Shown here one piece after another: positions 7,547-16,523 of a DNA stretch of 64,000 nucleotides. The notes under the pieces are model-generated. The model was not told the DNA's origin, ran no database searches, and worked only from the letters and a program-made list of their open reading frames with translations. A program made the translations under genes and the position numbers. Source of the stretch: Oscillospiraceae bacterium (lineage in GTDB: Bacteria; Bacillota; Clostridia; Oscillospirales; Oscillospiraceae); the NCBI GenBank assembly GCA_020025515.1, contig JAHHRZ010000008.1, forward strand, positions 1 through 64,000, given 5' to 3'. The stretch's first letter is position 1. Every line of letters starts with the position of its first letter.

Positions 7547-8596
7547 TTAATCGAGATTCTCCAGGAACTCTTTAAGCTCCGGACTATCCTTCAAAAAAGC
7601 CGTATCCGCATCCTCGCAGAGGGCATGGATCAGTGCCTTTTGCGCCCTCTGCCCAAATCCCGGTTCGCTGTCCTTGGTTTTGATGTGACGATAAAGCGGA
7701 GATTGGTTGAGATCCCATTTCTTCGTGATGGATTTGAGCATGGGAACAAGTACCTTTAGACACTTGATCCGATTTTTACAGGAAGAATACAGCTGAAAAT
7801 GCGCCACATAGCTGTTGTATTCCCATAAGTCAAACAGCTTTGCCGCCTGCGCATCCACATCCGCAATGTACGCCGCATCCTCAAGCCGCTTCTCTTTGAT
7901 CGCAATTTCCATGAGCGTCATAAGCGTTGTATGCACTGCGTTGTTTGCTGACAGTAATTTTTCTTCCACCATTTTGGAAGCTTTCGGTAACTCTCCCTGT
8001 GCAATCAACAGATTCGCCTGAATCTGCTTCTTATCCACTGGGCTTGGGTCGGACATCGAATCCAAAAGCGCCTGCGCACCTGCATAATCCTTCTTTTGCA
8101 GCAGCTTGGAAATCAGAGGCACAAGGGCCTGCTCTCGAATCGCCGTTTGACTGCTTGCAGCCCCGCGGCGATATAACGACTCAATTTCCGCCTGATATTC
8201 CTCAAGCCGGTGATCCTTGGGTGCCTTCATGGTCAGCGCGCCATCCAGCAGCATTGCAAGACTGCACACCAGCTGATCACAGGTGGGATATTCCTTCAGC
8301 TTGGACATGGCCAAATCATACCCGGCGGCAAAACCGCTTTGCTCCATCGTTTCAGAAACTTGGTTCAGGAAAACAGCCACTTCTTGTTCGGTAAGATCAT
8401 CCTGAAACGAGAGCAGTGTGTTTAAGTCCGTGTCCAGAAGCCGGGCAAGCGCAGGCAATAAGGTAATGTCAGGATAAGAAATTCCTTTTTCCCATTTATT
8501 GACCGCCGGAGTTGTGACACCCAGATAGCTTGCAACTTGTTCCTGGGTGTAATTTTTAGCCAACCGGCGCTGTTTGATCGTTTCATGTATTTTCAT
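7547..8596 (-). CDS. XRE-family regulator with C-terminal helical repeat domain
   Basis: The 349-residue product starts with an XRE helix-turn-helix at about 3-60 (IHETIKQRRLAKNYTQEQVA, then VNKWEKGISYPDITLLPALA). The remainder is all-helical, with repeats such as LRQKKDYAGAQALLDSM-like pairs that suggest TPR-type folding, often used for peptide or protein binding. The frame extends further upstream, but ATG 8596 has AGGGAGA at 8 bases and begins at the domain edge. The gene stands alone. Targets and ligand unknown. Confidence 0.78.
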   Translation of the reverse strand: MKIHETIKQRRLAKNYTQEQVASYLGVTTPAVNKWEKGISYPDITLLPALARLLDTDLNTLLSFQDDLTEQEVAVFLNQVSETMEQSGFAAGYDLAMSKLKEYPTCDQLVCSLAMLLDGALTMKAPKDHRLEEYQAEIESLYRRGAASSQTAIREQALVPLISKLLQKKDYAGAQALLDSMSDPSPVDKKQIQANLLIAQGELPKASKMVEEKLLSANNAVHTTLMTLMEIAIKEKRLEDAAYIADVDAQAAKLFDLWEYNSYVAHFQLYSSCKNRIKCLKVLVPMLKSITKKWDLNQSPLYRHIKTKDSEPGFGQRAQKALIHALCEDADTAFLKDSPELKEFLENLD

Positions 8597-8745
8597 GTCT
8601 TTCAGTCTCCCTTGCAGTTCATCTGTATGATTATTGTAGCAGTCGGAACGGTACTTTTCCATTGACCGCTTTTTAACTTTCAAGGGAAAAAATTAACTGT
8701 AAATCAAATAGCGCATTTTTCTATGCCGTAATACAGCCACAGGGT

Positions 8746-9357
8746 TTACTGATTTGCTTTATTGAGGATTGCAGCAATCGCTTCCGGAGCGCATTTGTTG
8801 ACTTCATGGCCTGCGCCGGGAATCATGTGTAGTTGCGATTGCGGCAGCAGTGCGTTCAGCTGTTTGGCTGCCTTTTTGTTTGCCTGATCCTTTTCTCCGC
8901 AGACAATAGTCACGGGACATCTCACTTCCTTTAGCTTGGAGCTGAAATCCAAAGAGCGCATAGAGTGGGACAGTTTTATCATGTCGCTTTTCGAGATGCC
9001 CATAGCTTGAAAGGCTTTGCGGGGCATACAGCGGAAGAGGAGATTTTGAAAGTCGATCAGCAAGGTGGGAACCTTGTACTGTACCCCAATCAAAATCAGA
9101 GCGGATACCTGATTCCTATGCCGGATGGCGTAATCCAGTGCGAGGATGGCTCCCAAGGAAAGACCGCAGAGGACAAACGGTTCTGCGGTATCTGCGTATC
9201 TGCGCTCAAGCCGAGCGAAAACATTGGAATAGGTGGCATCCTGCCCATCCAACGAAAAAAGCTCCGGGCAGTCTGTATCAGAGCAGGACACCTGGTTCAC
9301 TACTGATTTCCAATCCTGTGCGCTCTGCCCCAAGCCATGTAAAAAGACAATCTTCAT
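8746..9357 (-). CDS. alpha/beta hydrolase
   Basis: The 203-residue protein has the fold's oxyanion-hole strand VFLHGLGQSAQDW near 4-16, nucleophile elbow GLSLG with Ser67, an acidic residue in CGEKDQANKK and catalytic His in PGAGHEVNKC. The fold and triad are clear; the substrate is not. The first residues coincide with the family's usual start. It is followed on the same strand, upstream by 12 bases, by a GNAT acetyltransferase gene, so the two probably form one transcript. Confidence 0.85.
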   Translation of the reverse strand: MKIVFLHGLGQSAQDWKSVVNQVSCSDTDCPELFSLDGQDATYSNVFARLERRYADTAEPFVLCGLSLGAILALDYAIRHRNQVSALILIGVQYKVPTLLIDFQNLLFRCMPRKAFQAMGISKSDMIKLSHSMRSLDFSSKLKEVRCPVTIVCGEKDQANKKAAKQLNALLPQSQLHMIPGAGHEVNKCAPEAIAAILNKANQ

Positions 9358-9369
9358 TTCTGTGTTCTC

Positions 9370-9843
9370 CTATAAATCATTGACCATGATATATTCTTCT
9401 TCGTTTTCACCGACAACATGAAATCCGGCTGCCTGATACATGTTTACCGCATAATTTGCTTTCTGAACCGACAAGGAAACCTTTGGACAGCCCTGCGATT
9501 TCAAAGCGGAAAGAAGCCCCTGTAACAGGGCAGTTCCGATGCCATGCCCACGGTATTCTTGATATACGGACATCGCCAAGGAGGGGGTGTCATCATCGAT
9601 GTGTCCGTAATCCTTCATAATCCGCACCCAGACAGCTCCCACGATTTTCCCCTGCACCTCGGCACCCCAAGCCCTGTCGTGTTTTCGTGTTCCGAAGTCA
9701 ACAATATATTCCTGCATTTCCGGAAGCGCTATTACGGATCTGGGAGGCGGCTGAACGCCATCCGGAAGATAGATTGCTTCATACAAAAAGTCGCTTAGCT
9801 GAGCATATTCCTCTTGTTTCATCTCTCGTATGATGTAGTTCAT
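9370..9843 (-). CDS. GNAT-family N-acetyltransferase
   Basis: The 157-residue protein has the GNAT acetyl-CoA site with SVYQEYRGHGIGTALLQGLL, followed by VSLSVQKANYAVNMYQAAGF, the usual beta5-alpha5 signature. A longer frame starts at 9879, but ATG 9843 has GAGGAG six bases upstream and begins at MNYIIREMK, the normal start of such proteins. Substrate unknown. It is probably transcribed with the hydrolase gene. Confidence 0.85.
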   Translation of the reverse strand: MNYIIREMKQEEYAQLSDFLYEAIYLPDGVQPPPRSVIALPEMQEYIVDFGTRKHDRAWGAEVQGKIVGAVWVRIMKDYGHIDDDTPSLAMSVYQEYRGHGIGTALLQGLLSALKSQGCPKVSLSVQKANYAVNMYQAAGFHVVGENEEEYIMVNDL

Positions 9844-9968
9844 AACCAGCTCCTCATATGGCAGTCCAGTGCCTCGCAAACGCAGCGTATCGGTTTTTGC
9901 TCACTTCAACAGTTATTTTCCATCATTATATCGGGACTTTTCGTTTTATTCAACTGCAAAAGTAAAAA

Positions 9969-10044
9969 AGGTTTGAGACCGTAACGAAGAGAATTTAAGA
10001 TTTCATTCTATAGAGAACCCAAACTTCTGTGCTGTCTCAAACCT
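9969..10044. repeat. inverted repeat, 11-bp arms 54 bases apart
   Basis: AGGTTTGAGAC at 9969-9979 and GTCTCAAACCT at 10034-10044 are perfect inverted copies. They lie in a gene-free stretch between divergent gene sets. They could be the ends of a small mobile relic or the base of a structured RNA; no gene is visible between the arms. Confidence 0.4.
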
Positions 10045-10164
10045 CAGTAGGTTAACAAGGGGTTGGTAGTGCGAGCAGAAGGGAGACTATTGTTATCCTG
10101 CCGAAGGGGGAGAATCAGCCTGTTGGGGTCTGGAGGCGGCGGTACAGACGTTATTTGTGCAGGA

Positions 10165-10239
10165 ATGTCGGAATACCGTCCATATGCAGCTGCTGACAAG
10201 CGGCAGACGGAACATATTATGGAGAGGATCGCTGCGTGA
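10165..10239 (+). other. gene-like fragment in the 9844-10369 intergenic stretch
   Basis: A plus-strand frame ends with a glycine-rich run, then MSEYRPYAAADKRQTEHIME and a stop at 10239. It reads like the C-terminus of a real protein, but the upstream part is not open to a credible start. I take it as a remnant. Apart from this, the inverted repeat at 9969-10044 and the operator at 10296, the 526-base interval shows nothing else. Confidence 0.25.
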
Positions 10240-10295
10240 GTGATGCAAAGCGGCTGGGGTCAATGATCCCACCCGCTTTCCGTGCGGCGAGAAAC

Positions 10296-10312
10296 CTTAC
10301 AAGGACTGTAAG
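10296..10312. promoter_or_regulatory. BceR-type operator candidate
   Basis: CTTACA-AGGAC-TGTAAG is a perfect 17-base dyad 58 bases before the ATPase gene. Response regulators of the BceR family are known to bind inverted repeats of the form TNACA-N4-TGTAA; this one has a five-base spacer. A -10-like TATGGT lies about 18 bases downstream. It suggests that the encoded two-component system activates its own operon. Confidence 0.6.
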
Positions 10313-10369
10313 TATGATTTTAGAGACATCTATGGTATCCTTGAAGTACAACATAAAGGAGGGATTCCA

Positions 10370-11137
10370 ATGGAGCCTATTTTGAATATTGAAAACCTGA
10401 CCAAGGTTTACGGAAACACCCAGAGCCAGACCACAGCGCTGAACGGCATGACTTTTCAGGTGATGCCCGGTGAATTCCTGGGCATTATGGGAAGCAGCGG
10501 TTCGGGGAAATCCACCCTGCTCAACTGCATTGCAACCGTGATCCAGCCCAGCGGGGGAAGTATTTCTGTGCAAGGAAAGAGCCTTGCAAAGCTGGGCGGC
10601 AAGGAGCTGGCGGCATACAGAGGGAAAACCGTTGGCTATCTGTTCCAGAATTTTGAGCTTCTCGATAATCTGACCGCCCGGGAAAATATTCTGCTCCCCA
10701 CCACCCTGCATGAGGTATCTGAAAAGGAAAGCAGGCAGCGACTGAAGCAGCTTGCCGATTATCTGGAGATTGCCGATGTGCTGGATAAATTCCCCACGCA
10801 GATGTCCGGCGGACAGCGCCAGCGTGTAGCGACTGCCCGGGCTCTCATCCTGCATCCCCGGCTCATTCTGGCGGACGAGCCCACCGGCGCTCTGGACTCC
10901 AAAAACGCAAAAAATCTCATGGAAAAGCTCTCCGGCCTCAATGAGGAGGAACAGGCAACCATTTTGATGGTTACCCATGATTCCAATGTAGCAAGCTTTT
11001 GCAAACGAATCCTGTTCATTCAGGACGGTGTGATTTTTCATGAGCTGCGTCGGGGAGAGGAATCGCAGCGGGATTTCTACGAGCGTATTCTGCAGGTAAT
11101 GGCCCAGTTGGGAGGAGGAAGCAGCAATGTTCTCTGA
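10370..11137 (+). CDS. BceA-type ABC transporter ATPase
   Basis: The 255-residue protein has Walker A GSSGSGKST near 41-49, Q-loop YLFQNFELLDN, signature MSGGQRQR near 144 and Walker B LILADEPTGALD near 165, the standard set for peptide-resistance ATPases of the BceA/VraD type. AAAGGAGGG precedes ATG 10370. It overlaps the BceB-type permease by 11 bases and is followed by a response regulator and a small kinase, which together form a complete BceAB-RS module. Known modules confer resistance to cell-wall-active peptides such as bacitracin by freeing lipid-cycle targets. Confidence 0.9.
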   Translation: MEPILNIENLTKVYGNTQSQTTALNGMTFQVMPGEFLGIMGSSGSGKSTLLNCIATVIQPSGGSISVQGKSLAKLGGKELAAYRGKTVGYLFQNFELLDNLTARENILLPTTLHEVSEKESRQRLKQLADYLEIADVLDKFPTQMSGGQRQRVATARALILHPRLILADEPTGALDSKNAKNLMEKLSGLNEEEQATILMVTHDSNVASFCKRILFIQDGVIFHELRRGEESQRDFYERILQVMAQLGGGSSNVL

Positions 11138-13208
11138 TCTGATCCTTCGCAACAGCAAACGCAGCCGCAAGGAGAATGGGCTGTTTTTCAGCTCCCTTGT
11201 GATTTCTATTGTGGCGTTTTATTTGATCTTATCTCTTTCCAAACAGGATGTGATGATGTTCCTTCAAAAAATGGAAAGCGATGCGGTAAATAAGCTTCTG
11301 CTGTTAGTTCCGGTGTTTTATGTACTGACCTTGGGAATTTTATTCTTCCTGATTTACTTTGCCTGTAAGTATCAGCTCCAGCGCCGCAGACATGAATTTG
11401 GGGTCTACTTGATGATGGGCATGAGGCGTGGAACCCTTTTTTCCTTGCTCATGGCAGAGGACCTGATCAGCAGCCTTCTTGCGCTGGTGATTGGAATTCC
11501 TGTTGCCGTTCTGCTGTCCGAAATAATCAGTCTTGTGACGGCGAAGACGGTAGGAATGGGAATCATTGGGCATCGGTTTTCCCTGTCCGGATCGGCACTT
11601 GTGTTCACGATTGTTGGCTTTTTGGGAATCAAGCTTGCGGCGTTTTCCATTCTCAGTTCTAAAATCTGCCGCCAGGAGATTGGAGGCCTGTTAGGAGACG
11701 AGCCGGAGGTCACCAAAAAACAGAAGCCCCAATCTGTCTATATTCTTTCCTTTTTTGGTGGGCTTGCCTTGCTGGCAGCAGCATACACCATGGCCATTGG
11801 GGGAACGGCGTGGCAAATTCCGGGAATGATGTTTGTGACAGAACTGTGTGGCTTCTTCGGAACGCTCCTGCTGTTCTACGGTATGCGAATTCTGATTCAG
11901 TTTTTCGCCAAAATGGGAACCGGAAAGCTCCGGGTGTTTAACATTCGGCAGCTGGAGGAAAATGTAATCCATCAATCTACTACCATGGCTATCAGCTCCC
12001 TGCTGATTCTGGCGGCACTCTGCTGCTTTGGTGCCGGCGTGGGAATTGTGGGTACAAACGCCCAGAATGACGATCATGTTCTGGACTACACCTTTGACAG
12101 TTATGACGATATACCCTCTGAGGAAGTGCTGCCCACCGTTCAAACCATGTTGGAAGAACAGAATCTGGCAGAACAGTTTTCAGATTTGCTTCCTATGCGC
12201 ATCGGTCACATTCGTACCACAGACGCATATGAAGGGGTCTTTCAGATGGATTCTGTCATGGATGCCATTGCCGCACTTCCGAACTCTTACGAACAGGATG
12301 TTCTTCTCAACAATTTGAGTTATACAGATAAGCCATATCTAATCATGCAATCAGACTATAATAAACTGTTGGAGCTTGCGGGGAAGCCGACTTTAGATCT
12401 TGCCCCGAACGAGGCAGGTGTCTATATTTCAGCGGATTTTATAAATACAGAACGGACGAAGATTCTGAATCAGATCTTTTCAACTCACCCGGAAGCGCAG
12501 CTGGATGGAGCGCAGATCTTCCTGACCGGGGAGCTGCAGACCACCAATCTTGTGACGGACCGCTCCATTACCTTGTCCTTTGCGTTGATTCTTCCGGATG
12601 AACAGTTCCGCTATTATACCCAGGGGAAATACAATGTTTATGTCAACGGTGTATTGAATCATGAAACTGTAAACGAAATTGGTTTGATGAATGCCATCTC
12701 ACAGGTCAACAACCGACTGGATGGAGCCAATTTGGACGGGAAAGGAATCAGTTATGAAAGCTATCTGCAAAATATGGGCCGCAGCCTCTTTTACATGGTA
12801 GCTGCCGGCTATATCACCATTTACCTGGCCATCATCTTCCTGGTTGTCGCCAATACGATCCTGGGCGTACAGTTCTTAATGAGCCAGCGTAAATCCGGGC
12901 GCAGATATAAAACCCTGGTGCGCTTGGGCGCGGATTATGCCGTTCTTCGCAAATCCGGACGGAACCAGGTACAGTGGTTTATGGGTCTGCCCATTGCAGT
13001 GGCAGCGTTCAGCAGTCTTCTGGGTGTCAAAGCCATTGTGAAGGGTGCGCTGGCCGGACGGGTTGGCGGCCCTCAAAATGCAATCATGCTGGTATCTGCC
13101 GCTATGATATTGCTGCTGCTTGTGGTAGAATATATCTATATCACCCTGGTTAAGCGCTCCAGTGACCGCTATCTGCTGACGCTGATGCAGCCCCAGAGAG
13201 AAGAATAA
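11127..13208 (+). CDS. BceB-type ABC permease
   Basis: The 693-residue protein matches the BceB architecture: about ten membrane segments, two FtsX-like regions (QLQRRRHEFGVYLMMGMRRG near 82; LMSQRKSGRRYKTLVRLGAD near 587) and a large extracellular domain of about 210 residues between segments seven and eight (roughly 315-545), which in known members recognises the peptide or lipid target. GGGAGGAGG precedes ATG 11127, inside the ATPase gene. It is expected to act with the ATPase and to form the sensory complex with the kinase encoded at 13.9 kb. Confidence 0.9.
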   Translation: MFSDLILRNSKRSRKENGLFFSSLVISIVAFYLILSLSKQDVMMFLQKMESDAVNKLLLLVPVFYVLTLGILFFLIYFACKYQLQRRRHEFGVYLMMGMRRGTLFSLLMAEDLISSLLALVIGIPVAVLLSEIISLVTAKTVGMGIIGHRFSLSGSALVFTIVGFLGIKLAAFSILSSKICRQEIGGLLGDEPEVTKKQKPQSVYILSFFGGLALLAAAYTMAIGGTAWQIPGMMFVTELCGFFGTLLLFYGMRILIQFFAKMGTGKLRVFNIRQLEENVIHQSTTMAISSLLILAALCCFGAGVGIVGTNAQNDDHVLDYTFDSYDDIPSEEVLPTVQTMLEEQNLAEQFSDLLPMRIGHIRTTDAYEGVFQMDSVMDAIAALPNSYEQDVLLNNLSYTDKPYLIMQSDYNKLLELAGKPTLDLAPNEAGVYISADFINTERTKILNQIFSTHPEAQLDGAQIFLTGELQTTNLVTDRSITLSFALILPDEQFRYYTQGKYNVYVNGVLNHETVNEIGLMNAISQVNNRLDGANLDGKGISYESYLQNMGRSLFYMVAAGYITIYLAIIFLVVANTILGVQFLMSQRKSGRRYKTLVRLGADYAVLRKSGRNQVQWFMGLPIAVAAFSSLLGVKAIVKGALAGRVGGPQNAIMLVSAAMILLLLVVEYIYITLVKRSSDRYLLTLMQPQREE

Positions 13209-13223
13209 GGAAAGGAGAGGGTC

Positions 13224-13904
13224 ATGATGAAGAAAATTGCAGTCGTGGAAGATGAAATCTATATGCGAGAAGAGCTTTGCAGGATGCTGGAGAAGGCAGG
13301 GTACACCCCTGCTGCTCTGGACAGCTTCCAAAACGCAGTAGAAACACTCACGGCCCTTTCCCCTGACCTGGTGGTTCTGGACCTGAATCTGCCGGGAATC
13401 AGCGGCTTTCAAATTTGCCGGGATCTGAAGCAGAAAACCGCTATCCCGGTTCTGGTGCTGACCTCACGGGATCAGATGCAGGACGAACTCCATGCGCTGG
13501 AGCTTGGGGCGGATGAATTTCTCACAAAGCCCTGCCGTCGGGAGCGGCTTCTGGCCCGGATCTCCAACATTCTGAAACGCTTCGAGGGCAGGACGAATCT
13601 TTTGGAGGGGGCAGATTTTCTCCTGGACCGTACCACCTATACGATTTTCATTCATAACACCTCGGCTGTCCTGCCTAAAAATCAGGGAAAGCTGCTGGAG
13701 GTGCTGCTGCGTGCCAGAGATCGGACTGTTACCGCCCGGGAACTGGCCATGGCGCTCTGGGGAACCGATGAATTTATTGATGAGAATGCCTTGCAGGTCA
13801 ATATGACCCGGCTGAAAAAGACCATGGCAGGGCTGGGTACCGTGCAGAAGGTGGAAACCCTCCGGGGCCAGGGCTATCGTCTGGAAAGGGGGGGACAGCC
13901 ATAA
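13224..13904 (+). CDS. OmpR-family response regulator (BceR-like)
   Basis: The 226-residue protein has a receiver domain with phosphoacceptor Asp in LVVLDLNLPG near 52, Lys in FLTKPCR near 100, and a winged-helix DNA-binding domain from about 130 to 222 (TVTARELAMALWGTDEFIDE, then NALQVNMTRLKKTMAG). GGAAAGGAGAGGG lies before ATG 13224. It sits 15 bases after the permease gene and is likely the activator that binds the dyad at 10296. Confidence 0.9.
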   Translation: MMKKIAVVEDEIYMREELCRMLEKAGYTPAALDSFQNAVETLTALSPDLVVLDLNLPGISGFQICRDLKQKTAIPVLVLTSRDQMQDELHALELGADEFLTKPCRRERLLARISNILKRFEGRTNLLEGADFLLDRTTYTIFIHNTSAVLPKNQGKLLEVLLRARDRTVTARELAMALWGTDEFIDENALQVNMTRLKKTMAGLGTVQKVETLRGQGYRLERGGQP

Positions 13905-14995
13905 AAGATCTCCGCTCCACGTTTATCAGGAATCTTCCCTGGCTGCTGTTGCTAATGTTGGTGGATGCTTTTTCTGCCATGCTTCTTTGGCTGGCGGATG
14001 TACGGGCTTTTGAAACCCTATTGGGGATCATTCTGCTGTTCAGTATGTTGCTGTTTGCGGCGGCTTTGCTTTTTGCATGGTTTCAGGAACGGAAAAAGGA
14101 AAGATTCTTTCTTGCGTTTCTTACTCAGCCGGACGGCCTGGGGGAGGAGCAGCTTCTTAGCTCTGTAAGCCGCCGGGAACGGCAACAGTTGGAGAAAATG
14201 ATCGCCCTTCTGCACAATCAACAGATGTGTCTTTCTCAAATGAGTGATGACCTTCATGATTATGAACAATACGTGGAAGGCTGGGCGCACGAAACCAAAA
14301 CGCCCCTGAGCCTCTTAACCATGCTTCTGGACAACCGTCAAGACGAGCTTCCGCCGGAACTTTACAGAAAGCTCAATTATGTCCGCAGTCAGCTTCAGGA
14401 AGATGTGACCCAGATGCTCTACTATGCCCGTCTGAAAAGCAGCACCAAGGATTACCGATTCCAGCATTTATGCCTGCGGGATCTTGTGGAAGAGGTTTTG
14501 GAGGATTATCTGCCGCTGCTGGAAGAAAAGGAGTTCAGAATTCAAAATTCTCTCCTTGATGAGCAAGTTTTTACGGATTTCCGGGGACTTCGGTTCATCC
14601 TGGGGCAGATCATCAGCAATTCCATCAAATACGCAGGCAAGGTACCGGAACTGAACCTCTCCACCCAATGCCGGAAAACAGAAACAATTCTGCGAATCCG
14701 GGACAATGGTGCAGGTGTAAAGCAGTGTGACCTGCCCTATATTTTCCAGAAGGGCTTTACCGGGGACAGTACCGACAGCCGGAAAAAAGCCACCGGTATG
14801 GGACTATACTTGGCCAAGAAGATGGCCGACGATTTGAAGCTCAAAATTGATGCACAATCGGAATGGGGAAAGGGGTTTGAGGTAGTTATTACGTTTCCTG
14901 TGGTATCATATCCTGAAAACGCTTGCCCGATGCAGGGCTCTGTATGGGCAAATCCTGCGGCAGGGAAATCGCATGGGCAGGACAACAGAAAGTGA
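13901..14995 (+). CDS. intramembrane-sensing histidine kinase (BceS-like), probable AUA start
   Basis: The kinase has a short N-terminal pair of membrane helices, then an HisKA region with phosphoacceptor His in GWAHETKTPLSLL and a HATPase domain with LRFILGQIISNSIKYAG (N-box), RDNGAGV and GMGLYLAKKMADDL. The first ATG in frame is 13949, but the frame continues upstream to ATA 13901, giving IKDLRSTFIRNLPWLLLL, which completes the first membrane helix as in BceS proteins. AAAGGGGGGG lies six bases before that ATA, and ATAA overlaps the response regulator stop as ATGA would. If ATG 13949 is used, the protein is 348 residues with a shortened first helix. No large outside domain, as expected for kinases that sense through their ABC partner. 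Confidence 0.85.
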   Translation: MKDLRSTFIRNLPWLLLLMLVDAFSAMLLWLADVRAFETLLGIILLFSMLLFAAALLFAWFQERKKERFFLAFLTQPDGLGEEQLLSSVSRRERQQLEKMIALLHNQQMCLSQMSDDLHDYEQYVEGWAHETKTPLSLLTMLLDNRQDELPPELYRKLNYVRSQLQEDVTQMLYYARLKSSTKDYRFQHLCLRDLVEEVLEDYLPLLEEKEFRIQNSLLDEQVFTDFRGLRFILGQIISNSIKYAGKVPELNLSTQCRKTETILRIRDNGAGVKQCDLPYIFQKGFTGDSTDSRKKATGMGLYLAKKMADDLKLKIDAQSEWGKGFEVVITFPVVSYPENACPMQGSVWANPAAGKSHGQDNRK

Positions 14996-15038
14996 AAGAA
15001 CTCCTGACTGTTCGACATCACGAAGGTCAGGAGTTCTT
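14996..15038 (+). terminator. terminator of the BceAB-RS operon
   Basis: AAGAACTCCTGAC at 14996-15008 pairs perfectly with GTCAGGAGTTCTT at 15026-15038, followed by a T-rich stretch. The next 350 bases, up to 15390, hold no gene that I can support. Confidence 0.8.
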
Positions 15039-15390
15039 GTATGTTTATTAAAGCGGGATTACTTTTTGAACGCGAAAATTTTCCGATGATTTTCAGCAGG
15101 ACACAATAACACAGCATCAAAAATACTCCCATGCGCATTGTGCATCATAGCAACATTTTTGCGCGGTTTAAGCATAAGTTTGAAAGCGTTTGCAAATATT
15201 GTAAGGTTGGAACGGGATGACTGCAACAGGGGGGGCCAAAGACCGGGAGCGGGAATTGATCCAGAACGCCTGCCGCAGCAGCAGCTTGCCCTCCTGATTG
15301 CGCAGAAATAGGGAAAAGTCCTGTGAAAACAGCCTTCAGCTTTCTGAAAGAGATCCTGAAAAATTGTAAATTTTCTGTGAATCGCCTATA

Positions 15391-15918
15391 TTATACACCT
15401 GTGCTATTGTATAATCCAAGGGAATCGAAAAATCCACTGACCAGACTTCTTGTTTCTTCCGCATGTTCCAGTGGGACGGAGGAAGTGGCTACATAGTAAT
15501 AGATTCCATCATCAATAATGGCCGCGCGGCAGGTCCGAAATCCCTCTTCATCCGTGCAGGTCCAAGTCAAATCGTAGCGAGGCATGTTATAAGCGGAGGT
15601 GCCGATCACTTCCAGATGTTCTCTGGAAAAACCTGTCATCTCCAGAAGCAGCGCATCCAGGCTTTGTGCCTGCCGGATTTCTGTGGTTAGTTCACAGCCG
15701 GATTCTTCTTCTGCGTATACTTTGGTATGCTGAGAAGAAAATGCCTCAACCAAAGCAGCTTCCTGGGGAAGTGACGCCCGGATATCAAAGGTTGGTGTAT
15801 GTACCGAAACACACAGGGCCTCGGCATCTGCCACCGTTTCCCAAACCTCTTCTGCCGGGCTGCATCCCCACAGCGAAACCATGCACAATATGAAAAGCCC
15901 CAAATACCATTTTCTCAT
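15391..15918 (-). CDS. small lipoprotein, function unknown
   Basis: The 175-residue product begins with a lipoprotein signal, MRKWYLGLFILCMVSLWGC, with Cys19 as the lipidation site. The rest is a small soluble domain exposed at the membrane, with repeated aromatic strands such as YDLTWTCTDEEGFRTCRAAI and GIYYYVATSSVPLEHAEE. It resembles small clostridial lipoproteins with a PsbP-like fold, but I cannot name the family. GGAGG precedes the ATG at 15918. Divergent from the DUF1294 gene. Confidence 0.75.
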   Translation of the reverse strand: MRKWYLGLFILCMVSLWGCSPAEEVWETVADAEALCVSVHTPTFDIRASLPQEAALVEAFSSQHTKVYAEEESGCELTTEIRQAQSLDALLLEMTGFSREHLEVIGTSAYNMPRYDLTWTCTDEEGFRTCRAAIIDDGIYYYVATSSVPLEHAEETRSLVSGFFDSLGLYNSTGV

Positions 15919-15956
15919 ACTTCAACCTCCGAACTTAGAATAGAGAGGAAACGAAC

Positions 15957-16232
15957 ATGTACGATCTTGCTAGGACCATTCTGCCTGTTTACCTGATACT
16001 AATGAATGCGGCAGGGCTTCTGATTATGCGCATCGACAAGAAGAAGGCCTGTCGTGATGCGTGGCGTATTCCGGAAGCCAGACTGATACTGACGGCCGCT
16101 TTGGGAGGCAGCATCGGTGTTTGGCTGGGCATGTACCTTTTCCGACACAAAACCCGCCATAGGAAGTTTGTAATAGGGATCCCGGCCATTTTGTTGTTTC
16201 AGATCGCTCTCGCAATTTCTTTGCTGCTCTGA
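15957..16232 (+). CDS. DUF1294-family membrane protein
   Basis: The 91-residue protein has three membrane segments and the family hallmark between the second and third: LGGSIGVWLGMYLFRHKTRH followed by RKF. The N-terminal part includes MRIDKKKA and R-x-PE-x-x-L, also typical. Function of the family is not known. GAGAGGAAACG precedes ATG 15957. The 290 bases to the next gene hold nothing I can support. Confidence 0.82.
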   Translation: MYDLARTILPVYLILMNAAGLLIMRIDKKKACRDAWRIPEARLILTAALGGSIGVWLGMYLFRHKTRHRKFVIGIPAILLFQIALAISLLL

Positions 16233-16523
16233 TTCCAATATCCTGTATCCACGGAATCAGTTTTGTTTCTATCATTTAGGTGACACAGGATGCTGTAACG
16301 CTGCTGCGACATACCCTTTGCAGCAGGGACAGACCACCAGAATCCGGGTATAAAGAAAAGTCTGTGGCTTTGAAATAGAGAAAGAGAATGTAAAAGCGTT
16401 TTTTATTACGGCTTCAGATGTGCGCACAGACCGGATAAAGATGACATCTGTCATTTTAGAAAGAAGGTTTGTGCAAACTCGTTTCCGAAGCCCTGCATAA
16501 AATCATAGGAAAGGTGACAAGCA

